Origin: CAYFUR01 sp964346275
Lineage (GTDB): Bacteria > Sumerlaeota > Sumerlaeia > SLMS01
Reading direction: 5' to 3'
Assembly: GCA_964346275.1 (NCBI GenBank)
Contig: CAYFUR010000001.1
Location: forward strand, 1 to 64,000
Length of the DNA: 64,000 bases
Shown here: positions 35,591 to 43,465 of the stretch, in pieces
How the letters are laid out: each line of letters begins with the position of its first letter
How positions within the stretch are numbered: the stretch's first letter is position 1
Program-made: the position numbers and the translations under genes
Notes under the pieces: generated by a model
Databases searched by the model: none
Told to the model about the DNA's origin: nothing
What the model saw: the letters and a program-made list of their open reading frames with translations, nothing else

Positions 35591-36775
35591 TCAGCCCTTG
35601 CGGAGCTTCTTGGCCAAGTCGGTTTTCTCCCACGTGAATTCCTTCTCGTTACGGCCGAAGTGGCCATAGGCACTTGTCAGATGGAAAATCGGCCGGGTGA
35701 GTTTCAGGTATTCGATAATGGCGTAGGGACGCAGATCCATGTGCTTGGACAGGAGGCGCGAGATTTCCTGGTCGGTCAGACCCTCTTTCGCTGTGCCGAA
35801 GGTATCGACGCGAACCGAGGTCGGGTTGGCCACGCCAATGGCGTAGGAAAGCTGGACTTCGCAGCGCTTGGCAAAGCCGGCCGCCACGACATTCTTGGCG
35901 AGGTAGCGCGCCATGTAAGTGGCTGAGCGGTCGACCTTGGAGGCGTCCTTTCCAGAGAAGGCGCCACCGCCATGGCGTCCCATGCCCCCATAGGTATCCA
36001 CGATAATCTTGCGGCCGGTGAGGCCGGAATCGCCGTGAGGGCCGCCGATGACGAACCGCCCGGTGGGGTTCACGTGAATCTTCATCTTGTTGTCGACGAG
36101 ATCGGAGGGCAGGACCTTCCTGATGATTTCCTCGGTAATGCCTTCGGTGATCTCTTTGCTCTTCACTTCCGGGTCGTGCTGGGTGGAAACGACAACGGTG
36201 TCCACGCGCACGGGTTGGTGATTCTCATCATACTCCAGAGTGACCTGGCTTTTGCCATCGGGGCGCAGCCACTTGAGCGTTCCCTTGCGGCGCGCGTCGG
36301 CCAGGCGCTTGGTCAGCTTGTGGGCATACTCGATGGGGGCGGGCATCAGTTCTTTTGTTTCGTCGCAGGCATAGCCGAACATCATGCCCTGGTCCCCGGC
36401 GCCCTGAGCTTTCGGGTTCTTGCGGTCGACCCCTCGCCCGATGTCTTTGCTCTGAGCGTGGAGGGCGTTGAGCACGCCGCAGGAATTGTAGTCAAAACGA
36501 TATTCCGGCTTGTTGTAGCCAATCCGCTTAATCGCGTCGCGGACAGTGTTTTCGACTTTTTCCATATCCAGCGGAATGGAGGTCTTGACCTCGCCGCCGA
36601 CGACAACCAGGCCGGTGGTGACAAAGGTTTCGCAGGCCACGCGGCTTCGGTTGGCGTTCTTGCCATCTTCTGTTAAGATGAGATCAAGGACCGCATCGCT
36701 GATCGCATCGCTGACTTTGTCCGGGTGGCCTTCGGTCACGGACTCTGACGTGAAAAGACTTACGTTTTTCTTCAT
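35591..36775 (-). CDS. metK: S-adenosylmethionine synthetase
   Basis: The enzyme makes S-adenosylmethionine from methionine and ATP. The product is 394 residues. Family motifs are ESVTEGHPDKVSDAISDAVLD, GAGDQGMMFGYACDET, and the P-loop-like GGGAFSGKDASKVDRSATY. The ATG at 36775 is clear from MKKNVSLFTSESVTEGHP and from AAGGA seven bases upstream. The frame stays open for 161 more codons, but that is an artefact. The leader upstream contains several hairpins. A methyltransferase, a likely SAM user, is encoded divergently. Confidence 0.97.
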   Translation of the reverse strand: MKKNVSLFTSESVTEGHPDKVSDAISDAVLDLILTEDGKNANRSRVACETFVTTGLVVVGGEVKTSIPLDMEKVENTVRDAIKRIGYNKPEYRFDYNSCGVLNALHAQSKDIGRGVDRKNPKAQGAGDQGMMFGYACDETKELMPAPIEYAHKLTKRLADARRKGTLKWLRPDGKSQVTLEYDENHQPVRVDTVVVSTQHDPEVKSKEITEGITEEIIRKVLPSDLVDNKMKIHVNPTGRFVIGGPHGDSGLTGRKIIVDTYGGMGRHGGGAFSGKDASKVDRSATYMARYLAKNVVAAGFAKRCEVQLSYAIGVANPTSVRVDTFGTAKEGLTDQEISRLLSKHMDLRPYAIIEYLKLTRPIFHLTSAYGHFGRNEKEFTWEKTDLAKKLRKG

Positions 36776-36820
36776 AGGCTCATCCTTGTTAGTTTCTGGC
36801 TGGCTTTTTAAAGCTCGTTT

Positions 36821-36900
36821 AAAAAACCGCACTGTTTGACCGTGGCGATTGAGCAGAGGGGGGCCCCTTGGTGCAAGGAATTTAAGCCTCTCCTTGCGAC
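36821..36900 (-). promoter_or_regulatory. Structured metK leader, possible attenuator
   Basis: Within 130 bases of the metK start, on the minus strand, there is a perfect 7-bp stem gcaagga/tccttgc (36891-36897 with 36873-36879). A GGGGCCCC palindrome lies at 36860-36867, and TTTTTT at 36821-36826. I could not fit the consensus of a known SAM or SAH riboswitch. The arrangement would suit an attenuator, but this is inference. Confidence 0.3.
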
Positions 36901-36982
36901 TTCGCTGGTAAAACGATATGTGGAGATGCGCCGACTCGTGCGGTTCTTCTCTCCATTCGCCGGGATCGTACCTACAAAAGAC

Positions 36983-37735
36983 ATGATGAAATCCAACTCC
37001 TCGCTCTATGCGAATCCATCCCTTTACGGTCTTGTTTTTCCAAGTGATCAGGAGCCTGCCGATTTCTATTCCAAAATAATAGACGGAACGAAAGGGCCAG
37101 TTATCGACCTTGGATGCGGGAACGGAGAGTTGTCGTTCCAATTGAGCCGGCGCAGCCGCCGCTTCACCGCAGGAGTCGATCTTTCGCTCGAATTGCTTCG
37201 CGGCCGGCCGGCGGACTTTCCCTGCATTCAGGGGGATATCATGTCGCTCCCGTTCCAATGTTCTTCCGCGGGAGTCCTGATCTCTTGCTTGTTTGCGCCT
37301 TCCTATGCCGTCGCTTCAAAGCCCGAAAAAGCCGCGGACCGCCTGGAAGTTTTAGCCAGTGAAATCAGGCGTGTCCTGAAAGGCGATGGCCGCGTGGCAG
37401 CGGAGTTGCCGCTGGCTTATCGCCCGCGCCGCTTGCAGGGAATCGAAGAACGCGCGACACTCTCTGAAACGGTTCACTACCGCTTTGAATATTTGGACGT
37501 GATCCTGAAAACGAAGTTTGGGGCGGTGTTGAGTTCACACATTGAAGTCACCACCGACGATGGAGTCTGGGAAGTCGATGATCCGCTTCACGTATTTACG
37601 CCGGAGGGCGCTCGCCGGTGGTTCGAGAAGATGGGCCTCTCGGATGTTCACTTTTGCGCATCCTACGATTTGTCCACCAGGACGAGAACTCCGCCGGACG
37701 ATTGCCTACGTGCTGTGGCCATCGCTCAACCTTGA
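36983..37735 (+). CDS. Class I SAM-dependent methyltransferase
   Basis: The product is about 250 residues. Motif I is GPVIDLGCGNGELSFQLSR, motif II ends at TAGVDLS, and DIMSLPF follows as in small-molecule methyltransferases. Later parts (EIRRVLKGDGRVAAELP, FTPEGARRWFEKMGLSDVHF) match the UbiE/MenG-like layout. The substrate is unknown. The start is uncertain: the ATG pair at 36983/36986 has only a weak ribosome site, and ATG 36926 or TTG 36836 would add 19 or 49 residues. It overlaps the convergent membrane-protein gene by 10 bases at its 3' end. Confidence 0.82.
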   Translation: MMKSNSSLYANPSLYGLVFPSDQEPADFYSKIIDGTKGPVIDLGCGNGELSFQLSRRSRRFTAGVDLSLELLRGRPADFPCIQGDIMSLPFQCSSAGVLISCLFAPSYAVASKPEKAADRLEVLASEIRRVLKGDGRVAAELPLAYRPRRLQGIEERATLSETVHYRFEYLDVILKTKFGAVLSSHIEVTTDDGVWEVDDPLHVFTPEGARRWFEKMGLSDVHFCASYDLSTRTRTPPDDCLRAVAIAQP

Positions 37736-39450
37736 GTCCCCGGCGGGGGAGGAGCGGCCGCGCCGTCGATGGTGGCGAATGGGAAATCGGAGCGATCAAT
37801 GCGCGGGATCTTTTCCGGAGCTTTCCAAAAAGCTCCGGCGATAAGAACTCCCGCGATCCCGAAAAAGAAAAGATAGCCGCCAAGGGCGCGCCCCGTTTCA
37901 TCCGTCTCACTCCAGATTTGAAGCTTTTGTAGCGGATGCATTCCGAAGCCGATTTCTCCCGTTGCTCGCCAGTCTTTCAGCCGAGAGGGGGGCCAAAGAT
38001 CCAGCCTGCCGGAGTAAAAGGCCCGGTGTGCCTGCCAGTGGGGGACATAGAGATCCGTGCTGAAGGACGCTTTCGCCAAAACCGAGTCCGGATTGCTTTG
38101 GGGAATCTGGGGGTCGTAGAGCGAAAGGGGGAGGGACAGCGCCAGGCTGAGCACGCCAGCAGCGAGAGTCGCGGGCCAGAGCAGTTTCGCGGGAACTTTT
38201 CGCTCGCCTCTTCTCCTTTTCAGAGGCCGCGCCATTTCTCCCAGTCCCAGAAGAACAAAGGGGAGCATGGGAATCATCAGCCGCGGCCCCATGGCCCAGC
38301 CGCCCCACCACATATAATACCCTGCATTGAAAACCAGGTAGGCGGTAAAGCACCAGATTCCCAGCCAGCCGGCCAGGCGCCGCTTGCCGTGCTCGCGGGT
38401 TGCTTTCACGCAGCCAGCCAACCCAAACAAAACGATTGGTGACCAAAAAAGAAGTCCGCGAAATGGATGCAAAGTCATGTAATACAGCGGCGCCAGTTCC
38501 GGCGCCTGGACGCCCATGAATCCCTGGGCCATGCCTTCGCGGAATCGCTGGCTCGCCTCGTATTCATAGGGAATCGTGAATTCGCCAAAAATCACGAAAC
38601 AATAAGCGAAAAAGAAGGAGAGTGGAAGCAGGACACCGGCCCAGAAAGTGGTGGCGTGAATCGAAAGGCGGCGAATCGGCGTCCGGTGTCCCGTCATTTC
38701 CGCGAATGCCCGCGAGCCGAACAGGCCGCCCTGGTCTGCGAGCCGGAGGAGCCAGATCACCCCGATCCCGAAAACGGCGAGCCCGAAGGTCAAATCGCAA
38801 AGCAGGCTGTAGCCCAAAAGCAAACCGATCGCAAAGCAGTTGAGCGGCGTCATCCGCCGGGCGGGCGGAAAAAAGATGAGCCAGAGCGCGGCGAGCGCCG
38901 AGGCGAGGCCGGGCATGTAGGGATAGAAGACCGTTCCGTAGCCGAACCACATGGTGCCAAAGACGGAAAATGCCGTCAGTGCGACGGCCCGCCGAGGGGG
39001 ACAGCCAAGGCGGGCAAGGAGAAGGAAAAACAGCGCGGCGGCAAACGCGCCGGGAGCCGCGACGGCAGCCGTTTTCATTAAGGCGTGGCCGCCCGCAAAA
39101 CCCAGTGTGTCGGGAGTCACCAGATTGCCAAGCCAGTAGAAAGGAAGGGCGAGCAGGGAGACGCCGAAGATTTTGTCGCTGTAATACGTTCCTTTGAAAA
39201 GTGCTTTGTCTCCCGTGGCGTAAGGCGCCCTGTCATGGTATTGATCAAGAGAGAGTGTCCCATCACGGACGACTGCGAAGACAAGGTCGAGCCGGGTATT
39301 GACGTTCCAACCCGTTTCCGGGTGATAGACGAAGGCCATGGTGAAAAAGACGGCGAGAAAAAGGCACACCGCCGCCCACGGGAGCGAGGGTTTTCGCTGC
39401 CAACCGCCTGCTGCTGATGTTTTGTTTTTTCGAGACGAGTCTTCCGCCAC
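37726..39450 (-). CDS. Polytopic membrane protein, GT-C-like, function unknown
   Basis: The product is 574 residues with about 11-12 membrane helices. The first loop (TGWNVNTRLDLVFAVVRDGTLSLDQYHD) places acidic residues where GT-C glycosyltransferases have their metal site. YYMWWGGWAMGPRLMIPMLPF near residue 390 is typical of related integral membrane proteins of uncharacterised function. The C-terminus is soluble and Pro-rich. The upstream gene in the same direction encodes the ribbon-helix-helix protein, but a strong terminator lies between, so this gene probably has its own promoter. Confidence 0.78.
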   Translation of the reverse strand: MAEDSSRKNKTSAAGGWQRKPSLPWAAVCLFLAVFFTMAFVYHPETGWNVNTRLDLVFAVVRDGTLSLDQYHDRAPYATGDKALFKGTYYSDKIFGVSLLALPFYWLGNLVTPDTLGFAGGHALMKTAAVAAPGAFAAALFFLLLARLGCPPRRAVALTAFSVFGTMWFGYGTVFYPYMPGLASALAALWLIFFPPARRMTPLNCFAIGLLLGYSLLCDLTFGLAVFGIGVIWLLRLADQGGLFGSRAFAEMTGHRTPIRRLSIHATTFWAGVLLPLSFFFAYCFVIFGEFTIPYEYEASQRFREGMAQGFMGVQAPELAPLYYMTLHPFRGLLFWSPIVLFGLAGCVKATREHGKRRLAGWLGIWCFTAYLVFNAGYYMWWGGWAMGPRLMIPMLPFVLLGLGEMARPLKRRRGERKVPAKLLWPATLAAGVLSLALSLPLSLYDPQIPQSNPDSVLAKASFSTDLYVPHWQAHRAFYSGRLDLWPPSRLKDWRATGEIGFGMHPLQKLQIWSETDETGRALGGYLFFFGIAGVLIAGAFWKAPEKIPRIDRSDFPFATIDGAAAPPPPGTQG

Positions 39451-39554
39451 GATATCTCAATCCACGAAAGTGGCCCGGCTGATTGCCGGGCGGCTCATGC
39501 CCTTGCCTTGCAGGGCGTCACAGGTCAATCCGGTTTGAAAGAAATCTGGGAGAA

Positions 39555-39608
39555 TAAGAAAAGCCGGCCCGCAAAAGGTGTCTTATTCAAGACTTATGCG
39601 GGCCGGCT
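39555..39608 (-). terminator. Strong intrinsic terminator after the ribbon-helix-helix gene
   Basis: On the minus strand a perfect 12-bp stem, tgcgggccggct's partner agccggcccgca (39597-39608 with 39562-39573), is followed by tttcttattct. A smaller gtctt/aagac stem sits within the loop. It lies 35 bases after the stop. Confidence 0.93.
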
Positions 39609-39642
39609 GGGTGATTCAGGGAATTCTGATTTCCTCAAGGCC

Positions 39643-40167
39643 TTACTTCTTGCCCTTCTTGGTCTTTTTGGCGCGGGAAGCCGTTGTGGTTTTCTTGCTT
39701 CCACGAGCCCGGGATTTGGCCGCGGGCTTTGTCGACTTCTTGGCGGTTGCCCGGGCGGTCTTCGGTGCAGCCTTGCGGGCTGTGGTCTTCTTGGTTGCGG
39801 CTTTCTTAGCCGGTGCGCGCTTGGCTGTGGTCTTCTTGGCAGTGGTTTTCTTAGCCGGAGACTTCTTGGCGGTCGTCTTTTTGGCTGTGGTCTTCTTGGT
39901 TGCGGCTTTCTTAGCCGGTGCGCGCTTGGCTGTGGTCTTCTTGGCAGTGGTTTTCTTGGCGGTTGTGCGCTTCTTGGGCGCGGCCGCTTTCTTGGCTTTG
40001 GCTTTCGCCTTTGCCTTTGCTTTGGCCTTGGAAGGTGGATTCTTCTTTACGTAATCGCGCAGGGCGCCGCGAACGACGTCGGCGATCGTTGTTTCCTCGG
40101 CCACAGTGGAGACCTTCACCTTCTGCAGAAGGTCCTGGTCGATTCGGACAGTGAGGAGCTTGTCCAT
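39643..40167 (-). CDS. Ribbon-helix-helix protein with a histone-H1-like Lys/Ala-rich tail
   Basis: The product is 174 residues. Residues 1-43 look like a CopG/Arc-type ribbon-helix-helix: the strand LLTVRIDQDLLQKV, then helices VSTVAEET and TIADVVRGALRDYVKK. Residues 44-174 are almost only Lys, Ala, Thr, Pro and Arg in PAKKAATKKTTAKK-type units, like eukaryotic H1 tails and bacterial AlgP/Hc1-type DNA-binding proteins. I infer a nucleoid-associated or DNA-compacting protein with a specific dimeric head. AAGGAGGTGATTT gives a very strong ribosome site, and a clear sigma-70-type promoter lies upstream, so expression is probably high. It is a single-gene unit closed by a strong terminator. Confidence 0.85.
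   Translation of the reverse strand: MDKLLTVRIDQDLLQKVKVSTVAEETTIADVVRGALRDYVKKNPPSKAKAKAKAKAKAKKAAAPKKRTTAKKTTAKKTTAKRAPAKKAATKKTTAKKTTAKKSPAKKTTAKKTTAKRAPAKKAATKKTTARKAAPKTARATAKKSTKPAAKSRARGSKKTTTASRAKKTKKGKK
39778..39957 (-). repeat. Two 75-bp perfect direct repeats, 105-bp period
   Basis: Bases 39778-39852 are repeated without change at 39883-39957, so the period is 105 bp (35 codons). They encode the Lys/Ala/Thr tail of the ribbon-helix-helix protein. Perfect DNA identity, not only protein similarity, points to a recent duplication or ongoing unequal exchange. Confidence 0.9.
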
Positions 40168-40200
40168 TTAAATCACCTCCTTATCGTGAGTAAAGATATA

Positions 40201-40228
40201 AATATAGCGATCTATACCGCTCCGTCAA
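40201..40228 (-). promoter_or_regulatory. Sigma-70-type promoter with embedded palindrome
   Basis: On the minus strand TTGACG (40228-40223) and TATATT (40206-40201) are 16 bases apart, 34 bases before the ribosome site of the ribbon-helix-helix gene. Within the spacer and -10 lies the interrupted palindrome tatag-cgat-ctata (40203-40216). Ribbon-helix-helix proteins often bind such short palindromes over their own promoters, so autorepression is a reasonable inference. Confidence 0.6.
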
Positions 40229-40371
40229 CGATTTTTTCTGTTCCGAGGGAAATTGTGGATAAATGGCGGGCGGACTTAATTAAATGTATCAGCACAGAAA
40301 AGTAGGGCTTTTCTCGCTTTGAGAAGCGCGGATTCCACCTCTGAAATGAAGAGAATTGCGTCTACACAGCG

Positions 40372-41502
40372 CTATTTGGCGAGTTTACGGCAGATGGTTT
40401 CATGCATATCGCGAGCCGTTTCTTCCCAGGTGCGGCTTTGCTCGGGTTTGCGTGCCGAGCCAGTTCCAGCCGTCAAAGCACGCGCACATTGATCGATAAA
40501 AGATTCCGGAGTTTCGGCAATATATGCCTCGTCGCGGTAGTCCTGTGCCACATCAGGAATCGGTGTGGAGACGACAGGGCGGCCGGCGGCGAGATATTCC
40601 GGCGTCTTCGTGGGGCTCATAAACCGCGTGAGCTCATTCACAAGCCAGGGGATCAAGCAGACATCGAATCCCCGGAGATATGCGGGCAGGAGATCGTAAG
40701 ACTTGGGGCCCAGCCAATGGAAGTTGGGTTCGCTGATCGGGATGCGATCAATCAGGACGAGCGGCCCGAGAAAAACGATCTGCCAGTGGCGCCGTTTCCG
40801 GCAGACCTCGGAAATCAGATCCCAGTCGATCCGCTCGTCCACCGCACCAAAATATCCAAGCCGCGGTCCCTCGATTTTCTCCAGATCCCGGGGGATTTCT
40901 CCCTCTTCGGCTCCTCTCGCAAAATGGTGAAAGTCAATTCCGCTGGGAAAGCAGAAGGCTTCATTATGCTTTCCTTCCACTTGGGAATGCAGGCTGCGGC
41001 CACCGGTGAAGACGAGGTCGGCTTTTTCCAGGACTTTTCTTTCCCGTTCCTCAACGCGGGGGTCAGAGCTTCGGAAGGATTTGAACGGGTCCATGACATC
41101 ATAGACGACGAGGTCGTGGGGAAGGCGGTCGATCTCGTCGACATAGGCGGGATTCTGGAGCCAAAGAACGCGCCGTCCTTCGGCGTCGTTTGCAAGGTGT
41201 GGACGGGCTTTCGCACGCAGGAGCGACATGGTCACCTTTCGCGGGAATTCCGCTCTTTTCGTAAAAGGCATGAAGGGGAGATTTTGCGCAAGGAGCGTTG
41301 CTTTCTTCGCGGTATAGATGCGTTCCTGCAGGCGCATGGTCATATAGCGCCGGAATCCCACCAGGGCGAAGTAGACCACCTCGTCGCCGAGTCGCGCGAA
41401 CTGCGTCATCAACTGCTGGGGACGCTGGAAAAGGTTTCGCTCCCAGGCAAGATGCGACAAAGCCACGATTCGCAACGGCTGGGAAGGTGTGGATTCATTC
41501 AT
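40372..41502 (-). CDS. GT-B glycosyltransferase (group 1-like)
   Basis: The product is 376 residues from the ATG at 41502, which lies inside the last codons of the upstream gene (8-base overlap), suggesting coupling. The N-terminal domain has VALSHLAWERNLFQRPQQLMTQFA, seen in sugar transferases that start with a W-x-R-x-Q-R-P-x-Q motif. The C-terminal domain has RLGYFGAVDERIDWDLI and the donor-binding MSPTKTPEYLAAGRPVVSTPIPDV. It lacks a signal peptide and is probably cytoplasmic. The substrate is unknown, though polysaccharide or glycolipid assembly is likely. Confidence 0.88.
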   Translation of the reverse strand: MNESTPSQPLRIVALSHLAWERNLFQRPQQLMTQFARLGDEVVYFALVGFRRYMTMRLQERIYTAKKATLLAQNLPFMPFTKRAEFPRKVTMSLLRAKARPHLANDAEGRRVLWLQNPAYVDEIDRLPHDLVVYDVMDPFKSFRSSDPRVEERERKVLEKADLVFTGGRSLHSQVEGKHNEAFCFPSGIDFHHFARGAEEGEIPRDLEKIEGPRLGYFGAVDERIDWDLISEVCRKRRHWQIVFLGPLVLIDRIPISEPNFHWLGPKSYDLLPAYLRGFDVCLIPWLVNELTRFMSPTKTPEYLAAGRPVVSTPIPDVAQDYRDEAYIAETPESFIDQCARALTAGTGSARKPEQSRTWEETARDMHETICRKLAK

Positions 41503-43381
41503 GGGCCTTGCCGGCACCTTCGATCATGTAAGTGAAAAGGGCTGTTCCTTCGGAAACGTGGAGCGTCCACCAGGACGGGCCGAGGAGGGAATCGACGTCC
41601 GGCGCGTCCGGCTGTTCCCCGCGCAGTTCTTTCAATTGCCGTCCGAGCCGCGTTTTCGCCATGTAGTTTTCCACCACAGCCTTTGGCGGCATATAAACGA
41701 AGCCTCGGAGCCCATCAGTTTCCACGTCTTGAAGCCGCTTTCGATAGCTCTCATTCTCCAGGATACTGCCATTCTCAGAACCCGCCAGGCGGCGAAGCAG
41801 GGCGCGCAATTCCGCTCCGGTGGAGGCGAGGGCCACACCGTTCGGCGTCGCCGCCAGGTGAAGCCCCGGCGGGCGTCTTTTTGTCACCGCTGGCGCGGGG
41901 GTCTCCCAAACCGTGTGTCCCTGGTAATCGCTCTTTTCCAGATCGACCAGCTTCAAATCGTTTTCCGTAATCTGTCGCAAAAGCCGGTTCAACGCTTCGG
42001 GAGCTTCTTTTCCACCGGTCAGTGGAAAGCAAAAAGCCGAGACCTTGTTCAACTCATGCTCGGGATTCCCTTCCCCGGGGCGCGCATAGGCGATCAGCTC
42101 GCCGGTACTGCGCGCTAGCAGATCCTGCTCGATATCCATCCCGGCGGTTTTTTCGATCTGGCGAAAGGCGGTTTCGATGAACTGCTGGCTGCCGGGATAG
42201 AGAACGCTCATGACCCGGCGGTATTGAACATACAGCTTTTGCATATCCACACTGACCGAGGCGGCGAGGTCCGCATCCGACGGAACGAGGTTGAGGCGTT
42301 TAAGCGGGTTTTCCGGAAACTCGGTCAGAAGGCTGAAGATTCCGCCAGGAGAGGAAGGCATCCCAACGGACGCCAGCAGGCGGGCGTGTTCTTCATTCAA
42401 ATCAAGGCGGGCAAGAACGGGTCCTCCCTGGTGCAAATCGAGAGACTTCAGCAGTTCGGTGTTTTGTTTCTGCGAGGGAAAGTCTCCCAGTTCACGAACG
42501 TGATGGCTCAAATCATAATAGAGATAGATCGCCTCGTTGGAATCACCAATCTCTCTGAGCGGCGCTCTCATCCGTTCCTGCTCCGATAAACGAAGGGGTT
42601 TCCCTTCGTCTTTCAACGCGCGGATGGCGCGCTTGAGCGGTTCCCCTCGGCCTTCCGCCAGAAGGAAGACTCCGTCAACAAAGCCATACTCGACGATGAC
42701 GGGAATCTCCTGCACCAGCCCCAGGTCGAGATTGTCCCGGTTGTCGCCGGGGAGAGGGGCCTCCTCGTCAAGGTAGTAAGTCAGGTGATAGACATCTTCC
42801 CCATAGTAGGACACTTTCTTTTTCCGCGCCTCGTCGGGAATCCTCGCCAGCGTGTTTTCCAGAAACCGCTCCACTCGTTCCTTTTCCGAGGCTTTGAAAT
42901 CCGCGGCGAGGATGACATCCCACTCCACAATCTCGATATTGTTTTGAACGTAGAGATCATACATTGTGGAGTAGATAGCAAGGGAGCCGCTGAAGGTCTC
43001 TTGCAGGTCCATCGCGGTGAACTGGAAGACGGAAGTGGCGGAATCCGCGCTTTGCCGCAGACCTTGGTCGACCATGGGCAGCACCGTCGCCCAGAAAGAG
43101 AAGAGCGGATCCGCACCGGAGATGGGAAGCCTGCGCATCACGTGGCCAACGGTGCGCTGCTCCAACTCTTCGCCCGAATGTTCTTTCACCAGAAGCTGGA
43201 AGAAGGGATTGGCCTCCAGTTGCTCGCGCGCGGCTTCGATATCGTGGCACCAAACGGCCATGTGTGCCTGCTGTGGGATTCGATAGCCAACGGCTGAGCC
43301 GCTTGCCTCGCTCGCTGTGGAACTCAGCCCGAACACCGCCGCAGCGCAGGCCACCAGGACTTTTCTCCGAAAACGGGACAT
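41495..43381 (-). CDS. Large secreted or periplasmic protein of unknown function (DUF3352-like)
   Basis: The product is 628 residues from the ATG at 43381, with GGAG six bases upstream. A signal peptide (RRKVLVACAAAVFGLSSTASEASG) leads into AVGYRIPQQAHMAVWCHDIEAAREQLEANP. This opening resembles the DUF3352 group, whose function is unknown. Later segments keep the pattern of paired alpha-beta units (FVDGVFLLAEGRGEPLKRAIRALKDEG, LHLAATPNGVALASTGAELRALLRRL). No enzyme motif was seen. The glycosyltransferase gene overlaps its end; the protease gene upstream is separated from it by a terminator. Confidence 0.8.
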   Translation of the reverse strand: MSRFRRKVLVACAAAVFGLSSTASEASGSAVGYRIPQQAHMAVWCHDIEAAREQLEANPFFQLLVKEHSGEELEQRTVGHVMRRLPISGADPLFSFWATVLPMVDQGLRQSADSATSVFQFTAMDLQETFSGSLAIYSTMYDLYVQNNIEIVEWDVILAADFKASEKERVERFLENTLARIPDEARKKKVSYYGEDVYHLTYYLDEEAPLPGDNRDNLDLGLVQEIPVIVEYGFVDGVFLLAEGRGEPLKRAIRALKDEGKPLRLSEQERMRAPLREIGDSNEAIYLYYDLSHHVRELGDFPSQKQNTELLKSLDLHQGGPVLARLDLNEEHARLLASVGMPSSPGGIFSLLTEFPENPLKRLNLVPSDADLAASVSVDMQKLYVQYRRVMSVLYPGSQQFIETAFRQIEKTAGMDIEQDLLARSTGELIAYARPGEGNPEHELNKVSAFCFPLTGGKEAPEALNRLLRQITENDLKLVDLEKSDYQGHTVWETPAPAVTKRRPPGLHLAATPNGVALASTGAELRALLRRLAGSENGSILENESYRKRLQDVETDGLRGFVYMPPKAVVENYMAKTRLGRQLKELRGEQPDAPDVDSLLGPSWWTLHVSEGTALFTYMIEGAGKAHE

Positions 43382-43395
43382 CGTCTGCTCCAGAT

Positions 43396-43433
43396 GTGAA
43401 AAGAAACGGCCGCCGATAGGGCCGGGCCGTTTC
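43396..43433 (-). terminator. Intrinsic terminator after the protease gene
   Basis: On the minus strand gaaacggcc (43425-43433) pairs with ggccgtttc (43403-43411), a 9-bp stem, followed by ttttcac. It lies 33 bases after the protease stop and before the next gene's start. Confidence 0.82.
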
Positions 43434-43465
43434 ATTGGTCGATCTCACTCTTTCAATCGCTCGGC

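Noticed and set aside
36776..37258. N-terminal extension of metK by 161 codons
   Set aside because: The family start MKKNVSLFTSESVTEGHP and the ribosome site fix the start at 36775.
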